Positions 21,749-36,274 are shown, counted from the first letter of the stretch. The stretch: 64,000 nucleotides of DNA from Auanema rhodensis (GCA_964057225.1 OZ059897.1:12958001-13022000), one strand, 5' to 3'. Program-made: numbers and translations. Notes: generated by a model not told the origin, from the sequence alone.

Positions 21749-24700
21749 GCTTCACAATATGCATATGCATTGACAAATGCTTGTCTCATTTCCCGGACTT
21801 CATTTGACTTAAAACTCATTCGGTTTCATCGCTGTATCAAAACGATAAACCATGGCATATATTTTTCCAATTTTCAATCATTTTAAGTCACATTTGATTT
21901 AATAACATATAGTTAACTAATGAAGAAACATTTAACGGTTTGATTGTAGATATTTAGATTTCATGTTTTTCCTTCAAAGCTTGAATTATTCTAAAAAGAA
22001 TACATGTGTATCTTGAAGTAAGTGCCTTGTTCAAATGAGCCCGCCCATTCCAAGGTACTACCTACTTCCCACAAAACCAGTTTCGCATCGACGAATAACT
22101 CGAAGCTTTTTGACTGCAAAAAATCTTACCGTAATCCTAAGTTACGAATGATCAGATTGAACGTTTCTATGTAGTATCTTTATTATTTTCATATGCTTAG
22201 ATAGAAATATAATGATTATTATACGAATATTTTGAATCATCAAAGGTCATATCCAAATGTTTTTTTGCTTTTTTTTGTTTTTGAATTTTCACTATATTTA
22301 CTTTTGAGTCTGAAGTTATTAATATACATGTATTTATGTATATTTTTTGAAAAATTGGTGTTTTTTGAAAATATGAAAAGTTAATATCTTTTCTCTTATT
22401 TTCTTCCTAAGTTTGATTCATTTCAAATAAAAACATTGTGGAAATCGTTCACATTATTCACATTGTGAACGAAGAAATTAATCAAGTTCTCGAAAAAAAC
22501 TAAAAATTTAGGTTCATCACTGCGTTTTTCACATCAGTTGTACTTAAGCAAAAACGCTATTAGGCTATTTTTCACGGTTTCAAAGAGTTTCCGACATACA
22601 TAGTCTGAGAGCAGATGTTCAACCTAGTCTTTTATACATAGATAGGTATGTAAAAAGCTTGAATAGATCTTTCTAAAGTCACCAGTAACACTTTTCTCAA
22701 AACAGAGGAGTGATAAATGAATTTTCTGGGCATTCTCATAATATCTATTTAGTTTCCATATGTTTTCTAAGCTGATTTTCATATTGTTTTATCTATTCAA
22801 TCTAATTTAACATATATAAACGTTTATATTACAAATTCATTTCTTTTTTAGTTAAGATATTAAGTTTTCAACCATTTTCTATCTCATTCCATTTCTATCA
22901 TTTAAAGTTAAAACATCAACTATATATTATATTTGAAATATCATCATTGATTAAATGCATTTTTTAAAAATTTGCAAAAAAAAAGACCAATAGATATTAA
23001 GCTTTATAATACACGTATGTCATATAACTAACTGCTCCAAGTCATTCAATTCAAGAAAGCTTGAAGTCTTAAAATTTCGGAGAGCTGGTTACGGTAGTTT
23101 GACGAAAATGGCAAGGGAAGTGACGGCAACAGAGCTCTGACTTTTTAGCTCTCCCCTTTCTTTCTCTCTCTATCTTTCAATTCGTTTGAGTTATAACAAA
23201 GCTTTTAAAATAGGGTTAGAGTGATCGCAATTAGAAATGCCCTCAAGATATTTCCTTCTTGAAATCTGTACACACATATTTATGCTTCTCAAAATTTTTC
23301 ACTAACTTGATTGAAAACGAAAAAAATCTACTCCTTGATATATGATTCATAGTTTTCTTTAAAGAATACTGTATTCTGCTAAAATTTTATATCTCTTCGT
23401 CTTTTTTTTTCAAAAAAAATATCTTAAACTTATGAATTTTAAATTGGTTCCTTTCTTAGGTTAAGGATCAGTTAAATAGTATATACATATGTGTTCAATG
23501 TATAACGGAATTTTGAACAAGTTTTGAAATATAATGTATAAATAAATAAAAATATAAATTGTATTTATTACAAAAATTAATTTATTAAATCTTTTTATCA
23601 TAATAAAGCTAGACTATATATCCTATATGCCCTATATTTCCTATATTTCTCCAATATTCTTTACTTTTCAAACGAATTGTATGACTGTATTACTTCCTTT
23701 TAATCATTTCCTTATACAATAATACAAAATTTGTTCAAAATTTATACTTGAACTTGATTATTATCCGATTTTTTTGAGAAAAATATTAACTTCCTTTTAC
23801 GAGATTGGACAGCTTTTTTGACGATTAGGGAACATGCACAGAAAGTAACTTCTACAACGTTTCAGAATCTTTGGCTTTTAATTTGCCCATTTCAGAACAG
23901 AATAAGAATTTCCTTGAAAGGAAACGAAGCGCGAAGCTTTAAGTGTTTCAACAATTTTCACAACCCATTAAGTAGCTAAGCTAGTTGCGATTGAGCTTGA
24001 TGTATGCTCATAGCGAAGATGTTAACTCCTGGTCATTATCTTCTGTTTCAATTTCAACAAATTACGTAAATTTAACTTTATGTTGCAAAAAGTTTTTTGA
24101 ATTATACTATAAAAGTACATTCAATTAAATAAAAAATAATAACATATGTTAATGATATGTTGCAAATTGTTGAAATATCATACGGTAGAAATGCATTATA
24201 AATCTTAAACTTTTGAAAAATAATATTTCTTTTAACTTTGTTTTTAAGAAATGTTGAAAGCTTGAGTTTATATAGTTTAATTTAATGAATATTTTCGAAG
24301 AATCTTAGATGACATTTGTTAAATTTGCTCTAACTTAATCAACGTTTATTCAGCTTTTAATTTTATTTCATAAGAATGTATGTTGACATTGACTTAAAAC
24401 AAAACGAATATTCTATAGTTTTTAAGAAACAAAATTTAGAGAAATAGTCATTTCTCATGTGAATCAAATCATCAATACATATTTGAGATTTAAGTTAAAT
24501 TGACAATGTTGACAGCAACAAACACTTGAATATAGTAGAACACAGTACCATTTTCTATTCAAAAATAAAATAAAAACTATCTTTAGTCTATTGGTTGTTA
24601 GTTTATTTCAAATGAATTCCATTTTCGTGTCAATAAGGTATTAGATATATTAACCATTCGTATTTTAAAGCTTAAGATAGCAATGCTGAGGTCGAAGCTT

Positions 24701-24858
24701 AAGCGTGAGTAGGCTGAGCATAATTTCGCTAATGTCTTTATTATAAATTCTTTACTTTTGCTAATGTCTTAAACATCTTTCTCTACGTTCTAATCTTTTG
24801 CTGTTTCTCTTGATCTCTCTATATTTCATTTCTTTCTCTCTCTTCTTTTCCTTTCAAG

Positions 24859-24920
24859 CTTCTCGGACATTCATCGTACATCATCATGCTCCTATTAAGA
24901 AATCAGAGACTATGGAGAGG
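24859..24920 (+). CDS. Exon-like segment A of a possible giant-intron gene
   Basis: A long pyrimidine tract ends in ctttcaag, followed by 62 bases open in the frame SRTFIVHHHAPIKKSETMER, then a gtgagc donor. It completes a codon with two bases at its start and ends on a whole codon. A second frame is open too. No family match. It is phase-compatible with segments at 57373-57439 and 63123-63244. Confidence 0.3.
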
Positions 24921-26089
24921 GTGAGCAAGACACATGGCATATTTTACCCTCAAAGCAACATGTATGTATCTATGTATGTATCTAGAGATTATTACAAATG
25001 CGCTCAAAAGATCATTTGATGTGTTATATTGAGTATTTTTCTTTTTATTCGAACCTAATAAGCTTAATGAGTTTCTCATCTCAACTTCATACTTTTATGA
25101 TGACGTCTATTTCATCATATTCTTTCAATTTTTTTCATTTTTTCTATATTTCTTACGCTTATCGTATATCATTTAACATTTTCATCATCTTCATATACTA
25201 TTTCTGTTTTTGTTTGTTTTTTTTTCTATTAATTTCCACACAATTTCTCTTTATTTCCGTTTTTGCTATATGAAACTTGGATTGTCTGATTAATTAAGAC
25301 GACTAAAAACATTATATTTTAAGAAATAAAGAATATCTTCATATGTATTTCAATCACATTTCTGGTAAAAATTCGAAAATTTAGAAACTTTTTGTTAATT
25401 TTCAATTAGTGACCTTTTTCAATTTGAACTCTATAAAAATGACATTAATTTTCAAATTTATAATTTATGTCAATATGAACCATTCTTAATGTTATATTTA
25501 ATGCTTAAAATGAAAGTTCATTCAAGCTTATTGATGGAATTTTTTCGGAAAATGTTATCAAAATTAAAAAAATTATAATTTTGGAAATCTAAAGTTTATA
25601 TCTCAAAAACTAGTTTAACATATTAAATAATTAGGACGACATAATTAGATGTAATTCGATGAATTATATAGCTTTTGCTCATTAATATCCATATTCCGTT
25701 GAAATATTATTCTTTATTTGATATCAAAGAACTAGTTTGAAGTCTTTTTCTCTTTTTCGTCTTTCCTACTGCTACTTTTTCTTCTCATTTTTCAAAAATT
25801 TTATATAAACTATTCGCTTCTGAAGTGTCAGTTTTACATTCAATCCAACTTTTGCAGCTTGATAGATTGCTTTTCATTATATACAATATTGGTCAACAGC
25901 TACCATACAACACAATAAACATGATCTTCATTCAGAATATGAAAACTGATTTGTTAAAGTAGTTTTGCTAAGTCTTGTGAGAGTTAGGGCATACAAGTCT
26001 CATTCTCTATCTTTGCGTAATTCAATACCACTGTTTTTGGTATGGAGGTCGAGCTAAATATTTTGCGAAATTCCATGAAATATCACCGG

Positions 26090-26242
26090 CTACTTCCGCT
26101 TGTTGTCTGAAATACCGCCAAATTTGTAATTCGAAACCATCAGAGGTGTCCATCGAATAACAATAACTTGCTTAGCCATGCCACTAGAAAGAGCAAAAAC
26201 TCCAAATTTGGAATTGTCTTCTTCTTCGGTGTGTTCGATCAT
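26090..26242 (-). CDS. Possible 50-residue ORF
   Basis: An ATG-initiated frame on the minus strand ends at TAG (26090-26092). It begins MIEHTEEEDNSKFGVFALSS and ends with a basic tail (ISDNKRK); the middle is mixed and globular-looking, with one Trp. The composition is more coding-like than its surroundings. No splice sites at either end and no family recognised. Confidence 0.25.
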   Translation of the reverse strand: MIEHTEEEDNSKFGVFALSSGMAKQVIVIRWTPLMVSNYKFGGISDNKRK

Positions 26243-27686
26243 TTTGATGAGAGGTGATGGAATCGTGATTTAGCCTCACTACTACTGATACTGTTACTAC
26301 TTCTACTACTACTATTACTGCTAAATACTATTATTCTATTCAAATTACTGTACAATTTTCAATAATTTAAATTCTTCTTTCTATGTCCTTTAGATAGATT
26401 AGAAACGAGGTCTATCTATGCCTCATTTCACATGTTGTACAAGTACTATGTTTTGTATATCCATACATAAATTTTGAACTAAAACCTAACTATTCTCTCA
26501 AGGGATTGCAATATATAAAGAATTATCAAAAACAATTGGAAATAATTTAATTGTTTCTGCACTTTTTTTGTTGGAATTCATAGTCAAAGGCGTGAAAAAG
26601 GAGAAGTGAAAAGAGAATTGAAGTGAAGAAGTGATTGAACTTGATATTTTTTCATATAATCTATGTATATATAGTATACTATATGTAGATATACATATGT
26701 ATTTATATAGTTATTGTTAAATATTTTTAAATATTAATTGAAAGAAGAGAAGCAAATCATATATTCTTTATTATAATTTTTGTTTCTCTCTCTCTCTCAA
26801 TTGAACATTAACTATTTATGGCAATGTTTGTATTAAGATTGTACGCAAAATAATTCTAAAGCGAGATAATCTTATTCGACGTTCGGATTTATATTTGTTT
26901 TTCTCAGTATTTCCTTGAATATTGAAAATTAGAGTTAAATGAATATTAGCATATATTGGATTCATGTAGCTCCTAATAAAAGCCATGATATTAGATACGT
27001 TTTTTTCTTTATTTCTCATTTTTTTTAAAAAAAATATTTATTTTTCCATATCAGATGACGGGTTGTGATGATTTTTTTGCTATTTTGTTTTGTTTTTTGA
27101 CCATCAACATCATTTGAATTTCCGGAAAAAAAACTTTAAAATTAATTAACTCACTGTATGAAGTTTTATCATCTACATACATATAATAAATAATATATAT
27201 TTAACTCTTAAGTTTGCCTAATCTTTTTTACTTTGTCCATATTATTTCAATTATTTCGAATATTCATAATAATTATTTTAATTTATTCATTGTCGTTTGG
27301 GTCAATTTCAATGAAAATTTGCTCATGAAAATATGAAAATCGAAGCTGTGAATTCCTCGTATGTTTTGCGTTTTGAATTTAATTAAGAATTTTTAGAAGA
27401 TTTTTAATGGAGCTATAAATGAATTTATAATTTTCTGAAATTATTCTGTTGTTATTTTTATCAAAAATTTTCATAATTTGATAATAACATTGCAAATGTA
27501 TAAATCGTAGTTTCATACATTTTGGAAAAAAAAGAACAAGAAAGAAAGATGCAAGCTTCTTTGATTTCCTTCTTTCGATATTTAATAGTTAAATAGCTAA
27601 AACATAGTCTTTACCTTCAAACCCATTAAGATTCTTTCGTCAGTTTTAGAATTTGCGTGTCATCATTCTCTACGTTCAAGAATAGA

Positions 27687-27702
27687 AAGAGAGAGAGAGT
27701 GA

Positions 27703-27794
<92 letters not shown>
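27687..27794. repeat. (GA)n microsatellite, about 108 bases
   Basis: Nearly pure GA dinucleotide, interrupted by two gagagt units at its left end. It is the longest simple repeat in the window. Read on either strand it creates artificial Ser-Leu or Arg-Glu ORFs, which are not genes. Confidence 0.97.
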
Positions 27795-27797
<3 letters not shown>

Positions 27798-30270
27798 AAG
27801 AATTTGAAGTTAAAATGAAGAAGGAGCAAAGGGATTGAAGCATTAGAAGTGAATCATGTATCCGGATTAGATAGCTCATTAGCACATATTTCAAGACATG
27901 TGTGTACGGTACGAGTGTTCTGACCAAAAAAAGCATGATCTTGCCAGTTGCAAACTTGAAAGATTTAAGAGTCATCCGCAAGTTGAAGTCATTCTTTTTT
28001 CCTCTTCCTTTCTTTCTTGCATACTTCGAATATTCAGTACAATTATATATTTTCAATAAAGTATAATCTAAAGATTATTCAATTATAATTTTTTTTTTAT
28101 AAAAATCCAATATTATATATAGAAAAGTTAAAAGAATCAAATTACATTTTTATGATAAACATGAGGAAGAAACATCGAGATATTCATGTATATATTAACA
28201 ATACTTGCGTGCGTTTGTACTCATCTAAGTGCTTGTTCAACATTTTTCTTTCTATAATCAACCATATTCAACTTGCTCTTAAATGAAATTTTTCTTTAAT
28301 GTATCTAAGCAATTACATGAGCTGGAAAATTTATGTTCTTTTCGTATATCGTTTTAAGTTTCTTTCCTTTAGCTTTGTAGAGACAAAAAAAAACTTTTTA
28401 TGAAAAACTGATGTTCTTCCTTGTCATTACAATTGATAGTTGTTTCATGTGTTACTCTCTTTATGAATAGAAAGCTTTTTGCCAAGCAAATTCATACAAT
28501 TTTCATAAAACTTATATGCTCATTCATATAACGATGTTGAAATCATTCAATACTTCCAAAGACTATTTATCATTTCTCTTGAGCATTAGAAATAAATTGC
28601 TCAGATATTTGGCAGGTTTTCATGAAATAAAGTAATTTTTGGAATTTTCATTAAATTAATTTAATGACTTCATATAAAGTTTGCAAACAAATGCCACACT
28701 AGAGATCTGACAGTTTTAAACAACTTTTAATCTTTTGTTCTTATACTTTCTAGTACTTTCTATATAATTTAATAATTTTTTAATAAACATTGTTAAATAT
28801 TTTAAAATTAAAAACATTCATTTCAATCAATGTTTCAAAGAAAAAATCTGATTTGTTTCTAAACATTCTTATCCAACATGTCCAACTTGTTCTTCTTTCT
28901 TTTAAATATGTTTGTGGTTTTTATTCAAATTCCGTTTCAAATTGCTTTTCGGCCAGAGTGAGTCTTTTCAGGTGCAGTGTCTCTTCGTTTTTGACGCCTT
29001 TCAAGCCTTCCTAATTCATTAATTTTGTGGTCTCGCTTCACAAATGTGATTCTATAGCTTTTTCTATATATGGGATTACTAATTTTGAACCTTGAAAAGT
29101 TTTCTAACAATTTGCAACAACTTTTTCTTTTATTCACTTTTTATCTTATCGTTCTTTTCTCTTTTTGCCATTCTGCATACATAGTATATTCATTTATTCT
29201 TAATTTTCTGATATATTTCTAAAAGAAAAAAGAAATTTTTCAAAAAAATTCATTTGTTCTAAACTATTGTTTATTTGATCAACACTTTTCAATAATTTTT
29301 TTAATTTATATTCACATACATCGTATTTTTTGAGACAAAATCATCTACTTAGCAGTTTCATTTCATATAATTTCAAATTCGAAACTGAATTCAACAACAA
29401 TCTCTGAACTTTTTTTTTGATTTCCTGATCACTCTCACGTTAAATTGACAAACATTATTAACTATTATACTTGTCCTAATAAGCTTAATTACTCAATTTT
29501 TGGAATTTTTCAATTTTGCTTTTAATTCCTTCAAGTGAGATAAGGTGATTCTAGCTAAATTTGCTCTTTTCTGCTCTTTTTAAATCTCTTTTCACACATT
29601 CTTCCAGCTAATTACGTGAACATTCTCTGAATTTGACCACAATTTCACTTCAAAATCTATGCCGGTGGCTAGTTTCTAACAAAAATTTCAATTGTCAATT
29701 TTTTCTATTATATTCGTATCTCACTAACTCTGTTTCTTTTTCACTTTTCTATTCCTGCTTGAAAATGTTTATGATGTCGAATTATTTCTGGAAAAATTAA
29801 CATGAAAAAGTCTTTTTTTTCAATTTTGATTGAATGTTTGAAAATAAAGTTCAATTCAAAATTGAAATTGAAATTTTGAGCTCAGTTTGTATTACTTCCG
29901 GTCTTCAATAGTTCATAAGTAAGATTGCGTGTTAAAACTAAAATTTTGGATATCTTATAGAATGATTTCATATTGATATAGTTATATGTTATAATAATTT
30001 ACAAAGAATATTTACTATTTTAATATTCAATCTTTATATTCTATGAGATTGTTTAAGAAAAATATAAAACAAATGGATTATTTTGATTTAAATTCCTCTC
30101 TTCATGTGAAGCAAATGGTTATTACATGTTTTCATCAAAAACCTAATAAATGCAACTTCAAAAAGGAATTTTTTCTCAACACTAACAGATACAGTTTTTA
30201 TTTTTTGTTGTTGAAAATCTTTCACTGATATCATAATTAAATTCTTTGATTTAGCTTTATCTTTCATAGA

Positions 30271-30425
30271 TCACCGACCCTTCAGTTTATTGAGAATAAA
30301 CAAAAGTATGTATGTGGTTACAAATCTGTAGTTAGTTAAATTGGCTAAGCCTTTCAAGATTTTGGAACATAGCCCTTCAATTTGTTCCGGTAAAGGCTGT
30401 TTTGAAAATTTTTCGGGCATGAAAT
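30271..30425 (-). CDS. Possible minus-strand terminal exon
   Basis: A good acceptor (gcttttgttacag) precedes 155 bases: two codon-completing bases, then 50 sense codons and TGA (30271-30273). The frame starts FMPEKFSKQPLPEQIEGLCS and continues with KILKGLANLTNYRF, which is protein-like. No family is assigned. The preceding GC-rich DNA (30618-30827) is open for 69 codons without an ATG and holds a gtaagc donor after KITKV, but the phases of the two do not match. Confidence 0.25.
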
Positions 30426-30498
30426 CTGTAACAAAAGCATATTTCATTGCAAGTAATGGCTTTTCTAAAAGTGAAATTGCTCTGAAAAGACACGTCGT

Positions 30499-30514
30499 AC
30501 GTCGTCAACGACGT
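30499..30514. repeat. CpG-rich inverted repeat, 7-base arms
   Basis: ACGTCGT and ACGACGT are separated by two bases, in a GC-richer island. It shares the ACGACGT word with the palindrome at 21737-21748. Confidence 0.55.
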
Positions 30515-33476
30515 CGGCCTTTTAAATTTTTTGGACAACGATCTTAAACCATTTTCCCGGTTTCGAAAGGTTTTGTGTCTATTTCGAGAAGTGTTTGAAC
30601 GAAAAATTTTGAATTTATTAAATAGCTATGCATGAAGTAAGAGCACCAGGTTTAAACACCGTTTGCTTCCGATTCCAAGAAGCGCTTACAACTTTGGTGA
30701 TTTTCTCTATCGGAAGTCGTAATTTCTTCTTTTTACCTCCGTTTCCCTCTCTGTTGAAGTAGCTCACCCTGCAGTCGTTTACTTGCCCTCCGGCATCGTC
30801 GTTCGTGTTAAATTTTGCTTCTATTCTCTACAAATTAAAATGAGAGCCTGCGGCAATTCTGGAGCAGAGCTGTTCGCCAATTTCGAAAAATATTTGTTCT
30901 CAAGACATACTCATCAACTTTATTCATGAAATACACATTTTTATTTTAATTATCAATTTTATCTTCAAAAGTTTTCCAAAAAAAAAAAAAAAAAAAAGTA
31001 GTTATCTGATTAAAATTAAATTTATATTCTATAATTGAAAAAGTAGTTTTCTATTTTATTATTTATTTGAATCTTATTATTTTCTTGATCACACAAAATG
31101 AAAAAGTACGAAAAATCAGAAGTATACAGCTTGTTTAAATGTTGTTGTTATCATAAAATTTGTACTTCTTTTGCTTAAATTACATTATTTCTTCACAAAT
31201 GTTTCCTATAACTCATATTTCCATTTATTATTATTATTATTTGTGCATATGTTCATGCAAATAACACTGAAAAACTATTTATCGTTAACTTTACGTTTAA
31301 TTATTTTTTATTATGAATTCATAAATTTCGGAAAAAAAAATTTTTCATGACGGTCGATTAGAAGATTTTCCAATTTTCGCAACTTAGTTGTGCTTTAAAA
31401 GGCTTAAAGCATTTCGATTATGAACGCAAATCAAAGCTCCTAATTGCTTGTTTACTCATTTCCCTCCACTGAGAAACATTTTTACGAGGACCACCAGTCA
31501 CCACCTCTGTTTAACCCTTGATGAAAAGCTATTTTTTGGTTTTCAAATAAAAGAAGAAAAAATGAAAACAATATGAATTGATGAAAACTTTTATTATTCA
31601 TCATACATTTGAAGAAGATAAAAACTAGTACGTTTATAAAAGAAAACTTGAAAACTATGCTTGGCGTTCGCTTCTTCGGATCTTAAAGTTCTGAGAATCA
31701 AAGTACATTAGAATTTTTAACAGTCTTGTCGTTAAAAATGTTTTTTTTCGAATGAAATTATTAAACAAGTATGATGATGGTGATATATCATGTAATGAAT
31801 ATACACATATGTTATGAACAACCGCTCGTTTTCGTAAACTTTTTAAAAATGGGCTTTTGATCACTCTACTCACGTGAATTAACGTCATTTAGCTTCATGC
31901 AGTTTTGAAATTTACTAAATTTACATTTAATTCAAAGAATCATTTTTTTCTTTTTTTCTTTTTCAATAAACTACCTAATTTCAAAGAAATCGTTTAATTG
32001 AATTGGACAATTTGTCCAAAAAAAAAAAATTAACTTTCTACAGCTTGTATTACTTAATAAACGAGGAACTTTAACAATTTTGCACAATATGTGCGTATTA
32101 ATGTATAATTTTGATAAACAACATGAGAAGAACATTGAAATCTGTATACGAATTTCTCATGAAAAGCTATAACTTAAGACAAAATTTGATGTCTGTATGG
32201 ATAAGTTTTCATATTTACATCCATATTACATGAATCTATATGTACATACATGTACATCCAAGTAATATGTGTTACATTGCCTTTACTCACTATCAGCCTT
32301 TTATTCAAGTTTCTATACTGTTATATGAAAAGAAAAGAAATTCTAATTGATAGATTTTGATGATTAATATATTTTATTTTATAAATATTAAATATTCTAT
32401 TATTACATATAGTATATCATAGAATATGTAATACAATACAAGATTACATGAACAACCTATGAATATCGTAGTTTATCAGCTTACTTACTACGACATAACT
32501 TCAGTTTTAAAGTCACATCAATCAGACTACATCATGGGATATTTTGAAAATTAAAGAAACTTTTCCATGTAGTCGACAACGATTTGCATCATTGAAATTA
32601 TACTTTCGAAACGAATTTTATTGAAAATCTTTCTTTGAAGAACTGGATTTCAATAAATTTGAACGAGCTAGATTTTGATTACAAAAAATATGAATTGTTT
32701 CAATTTTGATACATATGTATGTATATCATTTCAAATTTTCAAACAATCATATTCATTCAAATCTTGTTCCTTTTTTTCCTGAAAATGAAATGAAATTTCA
32801 AAATCATAATCATACTCATGTTTCTCCTTTTCTGCATTTTTTTGTTTTTTTTTTTTTTTGGAATTTGACATTTCTTCAAAAATATTTTTTTATAACTACA
32901 ATCTGACAAAGTTATAGCTTGATGTGTTTTAACATCGTTTGTCGTTTTATGTGTCCATTACCTTTTGAATTTTTCAATCACATTAACAATTGTCTATGAC
33001 ATTAAATCATGATCATGCTTATTACCAACTTACCAATGAATATTTAACTTCCAAATTTATAAAAATTCCAAAATTTTGTCTTAGTCGTTAGATAATTTGC
33101 ATTTTTTCTCATTCAACATCACATTTCATCCACTTCAATCTTCTTAACTTTCACTGAAAAACAAATCATTTTTTCCATTTTTTTTTTCGTTGTTCGAGAA
33201 ATGAACCCAGGTAGTTAATTGGATTAAATAGTAAGAAAAAAAAGAAAGAACTAATCAGTTATAATTTGATTTTCGGAATGAAATCTCAAAATAATTTTTT
33301 TTGATATATCATATATGGAAAAGCTGTTACTCTATTACCACATGAAGAACAATTATTAATTTTTAAAAAATAGTAATATAGCTAAGACAAATAAAATTTA
33401 TTTACTATACTATAGTAATATTAAATATATATTTTCTTTTTAATAGTTTATTCAAGTCATTCAAACATTTTCTTGT

Positions 33477-33500
33477 CCTCTCTCTCTCTCTCTCTCTCTT
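33477..33500. repeat. (CT)n microsatellite
   Basis: Pure CT dinucleotide of about 24 bases. Confidence 0.9.
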
Positions 33501-34140
33501 GTTTTTGTACTGTCGACGAGAGAACATTAACTGGTGCAAGTTTATGCCATCCATTTTCCAATGATCTTAGGCTATTTCTTCAAAAACTATTGATATTGAA
33601 GTCTGTCTCATATTCAAAGTGGCTATCGTCGTCAACCACTTCATAATTATCATAGTTTTTTGATTCGGAAACTAGTTCTATTTAACTTTATTAACTATAG
33701 AACAAGATACATAGTTAAGCTTTGCAAAGTTTTTCCATCTTTATTCAGTACATCGAGCTACATCTACTAGATTATATCGTCTTCATCCTCATATACATAT
33801 TAACTTTCTGTGTCAGAATACAATATTTGTATACTTTCCAAATGCTTTATTGTATTATTCTTTACAGCTTCCTTTTCTCTTCTATGTTGCTGTATACAGC
33901 ATTTTCGAAGTTTTGTTTCTCATAATTTGGAATGCTATCGTTTATTACCACGTAATGTTTCGTAAATTACTAATCATGACTCAACTTATAATTTTTTTTT
34001 CAAAAAAAAAAAGAAGAAATGTACTATAATACAGACATCAGAGATTATAATAATTTTACTATATATATATAATAATTAATTTTGAGTTTATTCCGAAAAA
34101 ATATTTAATTTAATCTTTAAACTACCTTTAATCATTTGAT

Positions 34141-34197
34141 ATATACTATATACTATATATAAATATATATATATATATATATAGTATATAGTATTTA
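34141..34197. repeat. Palindromic (TA)n tract
   Basis: TA repeats with tatactata interruptions arranged symmetrically on both sides of a pure (TA)n core, so the segment can fold back on itself. Confidence 0.8.
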
Positions 34198-36274
34198 CAT
34201 AGATTTAACTATATATATATAGTTACTGATTTAAATATTACTTATTCTAAAAATAATAATATCTTAATAGTTGTATACTATACATGGTAGCTAGAGCATT
34301 AGACATTTGTAAATCTAAGTTTTTGGAATAAGTTCAAACTTTTTGAGACAAAAAAGGTAAAAAGTACTTGATGTTTGAGAAAAATTTATAATTTAACAAT
34401 TCAATCTATGAAATTATTATATAGTTATCTATCTATATAGAATTATATATATAATTTTGAAGAAAATTTTTAATATTTAGAAGATTATTCGTATAAATAT
34501 TTATATTACCTAAGCAAAACGATTAAAAAGATAAGTGATGCTAATGATTCCTTTTAAGCTGTAATCCAGAATACATTAAACACGGGGGGACAAGCCGTAT
34601 ATGGGTAGCTTACAATCATACTAGAGCAAAAGCTCATTGGTGATGCAGGGCTTTGAATAAAATCCAATAAAATACATATTTACGTACCTGAACAAGCTCA
34701 CAAAATTTTTCATTAGATTCGGATTAGAAAGTGAATATTGAAAATTTAATAAAAACGGATTTAAGATTGTATGTTTCTCTTACTATCTGTCCAAACTGTC
34801 TCATCTCCACACATTTAACATATTTCTTAGATTTCCTCAGGTATTGAATTGCTTCTATAAAAATCTTTGATGAAAGACGTCAACGACTAAGAATCCTTAG
34901 ATATATATATCGAAATTCATTTCGATCCCCTTTTACTTTTGTATTTTTGGCTTTTAAATGAGAAAAAAGCGTGAAGCCGTTCGTCATAAGCTTCTATTTG
35001 AATGTTTGAACAGGATTACGGTAAATATTTTGTAGAAATATATTGAAATCAATTGAATAAGAAGACTTTTATTTATTTTTTTTTCAAGAAAGAGATCTTT
35101 CAATTACACATATACTAATAATAACATCATCATAGTAACCATATAATCTTCACAGTTGCATATATAATATGCTCGATGCTCGTGACCCTTTCACATCAAT
35201 TTACATAATTCTTATCCAACACCTGCCCCTTATTCTGACACCTCTTCTATCTTAAACATTGAAAAGAAGGATGTAGGATTCTGAGTAAAGCTGCCTATGC
35301 TAAATCTCTGATTAAGATTCTATTACTCGAAATACGTATAACCAACCGTTCATATCTGCTACCTTTTTTTTGAATGAAAAGACAATTGTTTTCACGTAAT
35401 TACCATTACATTATGCGACATTTTTCACGTATTCTAATGAAATTATCCATATGCTTATAACTATTCCAATATATTTATAAAATCTCTTTTTTGCTCATTC
35501 AATTTACTTATTATTTCTCTGAAAAACAGTTTTTATATTGGAGTACACCACCCCAACATCTAGTTGTCAGAAATTGAGTAAAGAAAAAAAACTTATTCAA
35601 ATGATATCCGATATACACTGACCATTATATAAGATGTGAGAAAATCTAAGACTTTCATATGGTTCAACAGTTCTCTATTTCATCATTTTTTTCCCAAATA
35701 AAGAACTGTAATTCAGTTTTTTTCTTCTTTTATTTTCCTTTACTGTACATACTTTCATTTCCAAACTAAACCCATTGAAATATCTGTATTGAAATTCCCA
35801 TATCCGGCATTTAACTATATGTTATATGATTAATAATATGAACAGTTTTTTTTTTGATTGAAAGTTGTTCTATGTAGCCTCTCTCAGATTACTTTTGAAA
35901 CTCTTCTTTTTTTTTCTTTTTTCTTGTATGAATCACATAGATTGTTGACCGAGTTCGTAGAGTTCATGACGAATAACATGATGTGACTCAGACGGGAATA
36001 TACATACCTGGATTTCTCTAAAACTATTCCCTTATTCCTTAACTTCGTAGATTTTCGGAATCTTATGTATTATATCGATGGGTATTTACAAGACAAAAAA
36101 CAACAAAAAATGTTCTTATTTATCATTCTGAAGTTTAGTAGCTGAAAGAATTCATATAATAGTTTTGCAGAAAACTATGGAACCCACTTACTCAGTAACT
36201 GGAAATAACTTTCTAAATAAGTTTTTCTTTTTTAGTTTTACAACTAAAATGTGCTATGAAGTCAAATAAGATGT

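Larger units (their letters stand above)
19065..24858. other. Gene desert, left part
   Basis: AT-rich DNA with GC-richer islands near 20560-20940, 21560-21860, 22030-22140, 23080-23160 and 23860-24010. I recognise no conserved protein. A weak exon-like segment (19577-19652) ends at a strong gtaagt donor and is open in the frame beginning PHKFKTFTNLAVEIEIKT; its acceptor is poor. Confidence 0.35.
24921..36274. other. Gene desert, second part
   Basis: Mostly AT-rich, with a (GA)n array at 27687-27794, a (CT)n array at 33477-33500, a run of about 20 A at 30978-30997 and palindromic (TA)n sequence at 34141-34197. GC-richer islands occur near 25980-26280, 30340-30880, 31340-31520 and 34580-34660. 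Only the small candidates listed separately were found. Confidence 0.35.

Noticed and set aside
27626-28056. Ser-Leu repeat ORFs over the GA array
   Set aside because: Simple-repeat translation only. The same applies to frames over the other GA/CT arrays (41606, 43210, 52534, 55823, 62978).
31655-31888. 77-codon ATG-initiated minus-strand ORF
   Set aside because: AT-rich, no splice or promoter context, no family likeness; expected by chance in 45 kb.
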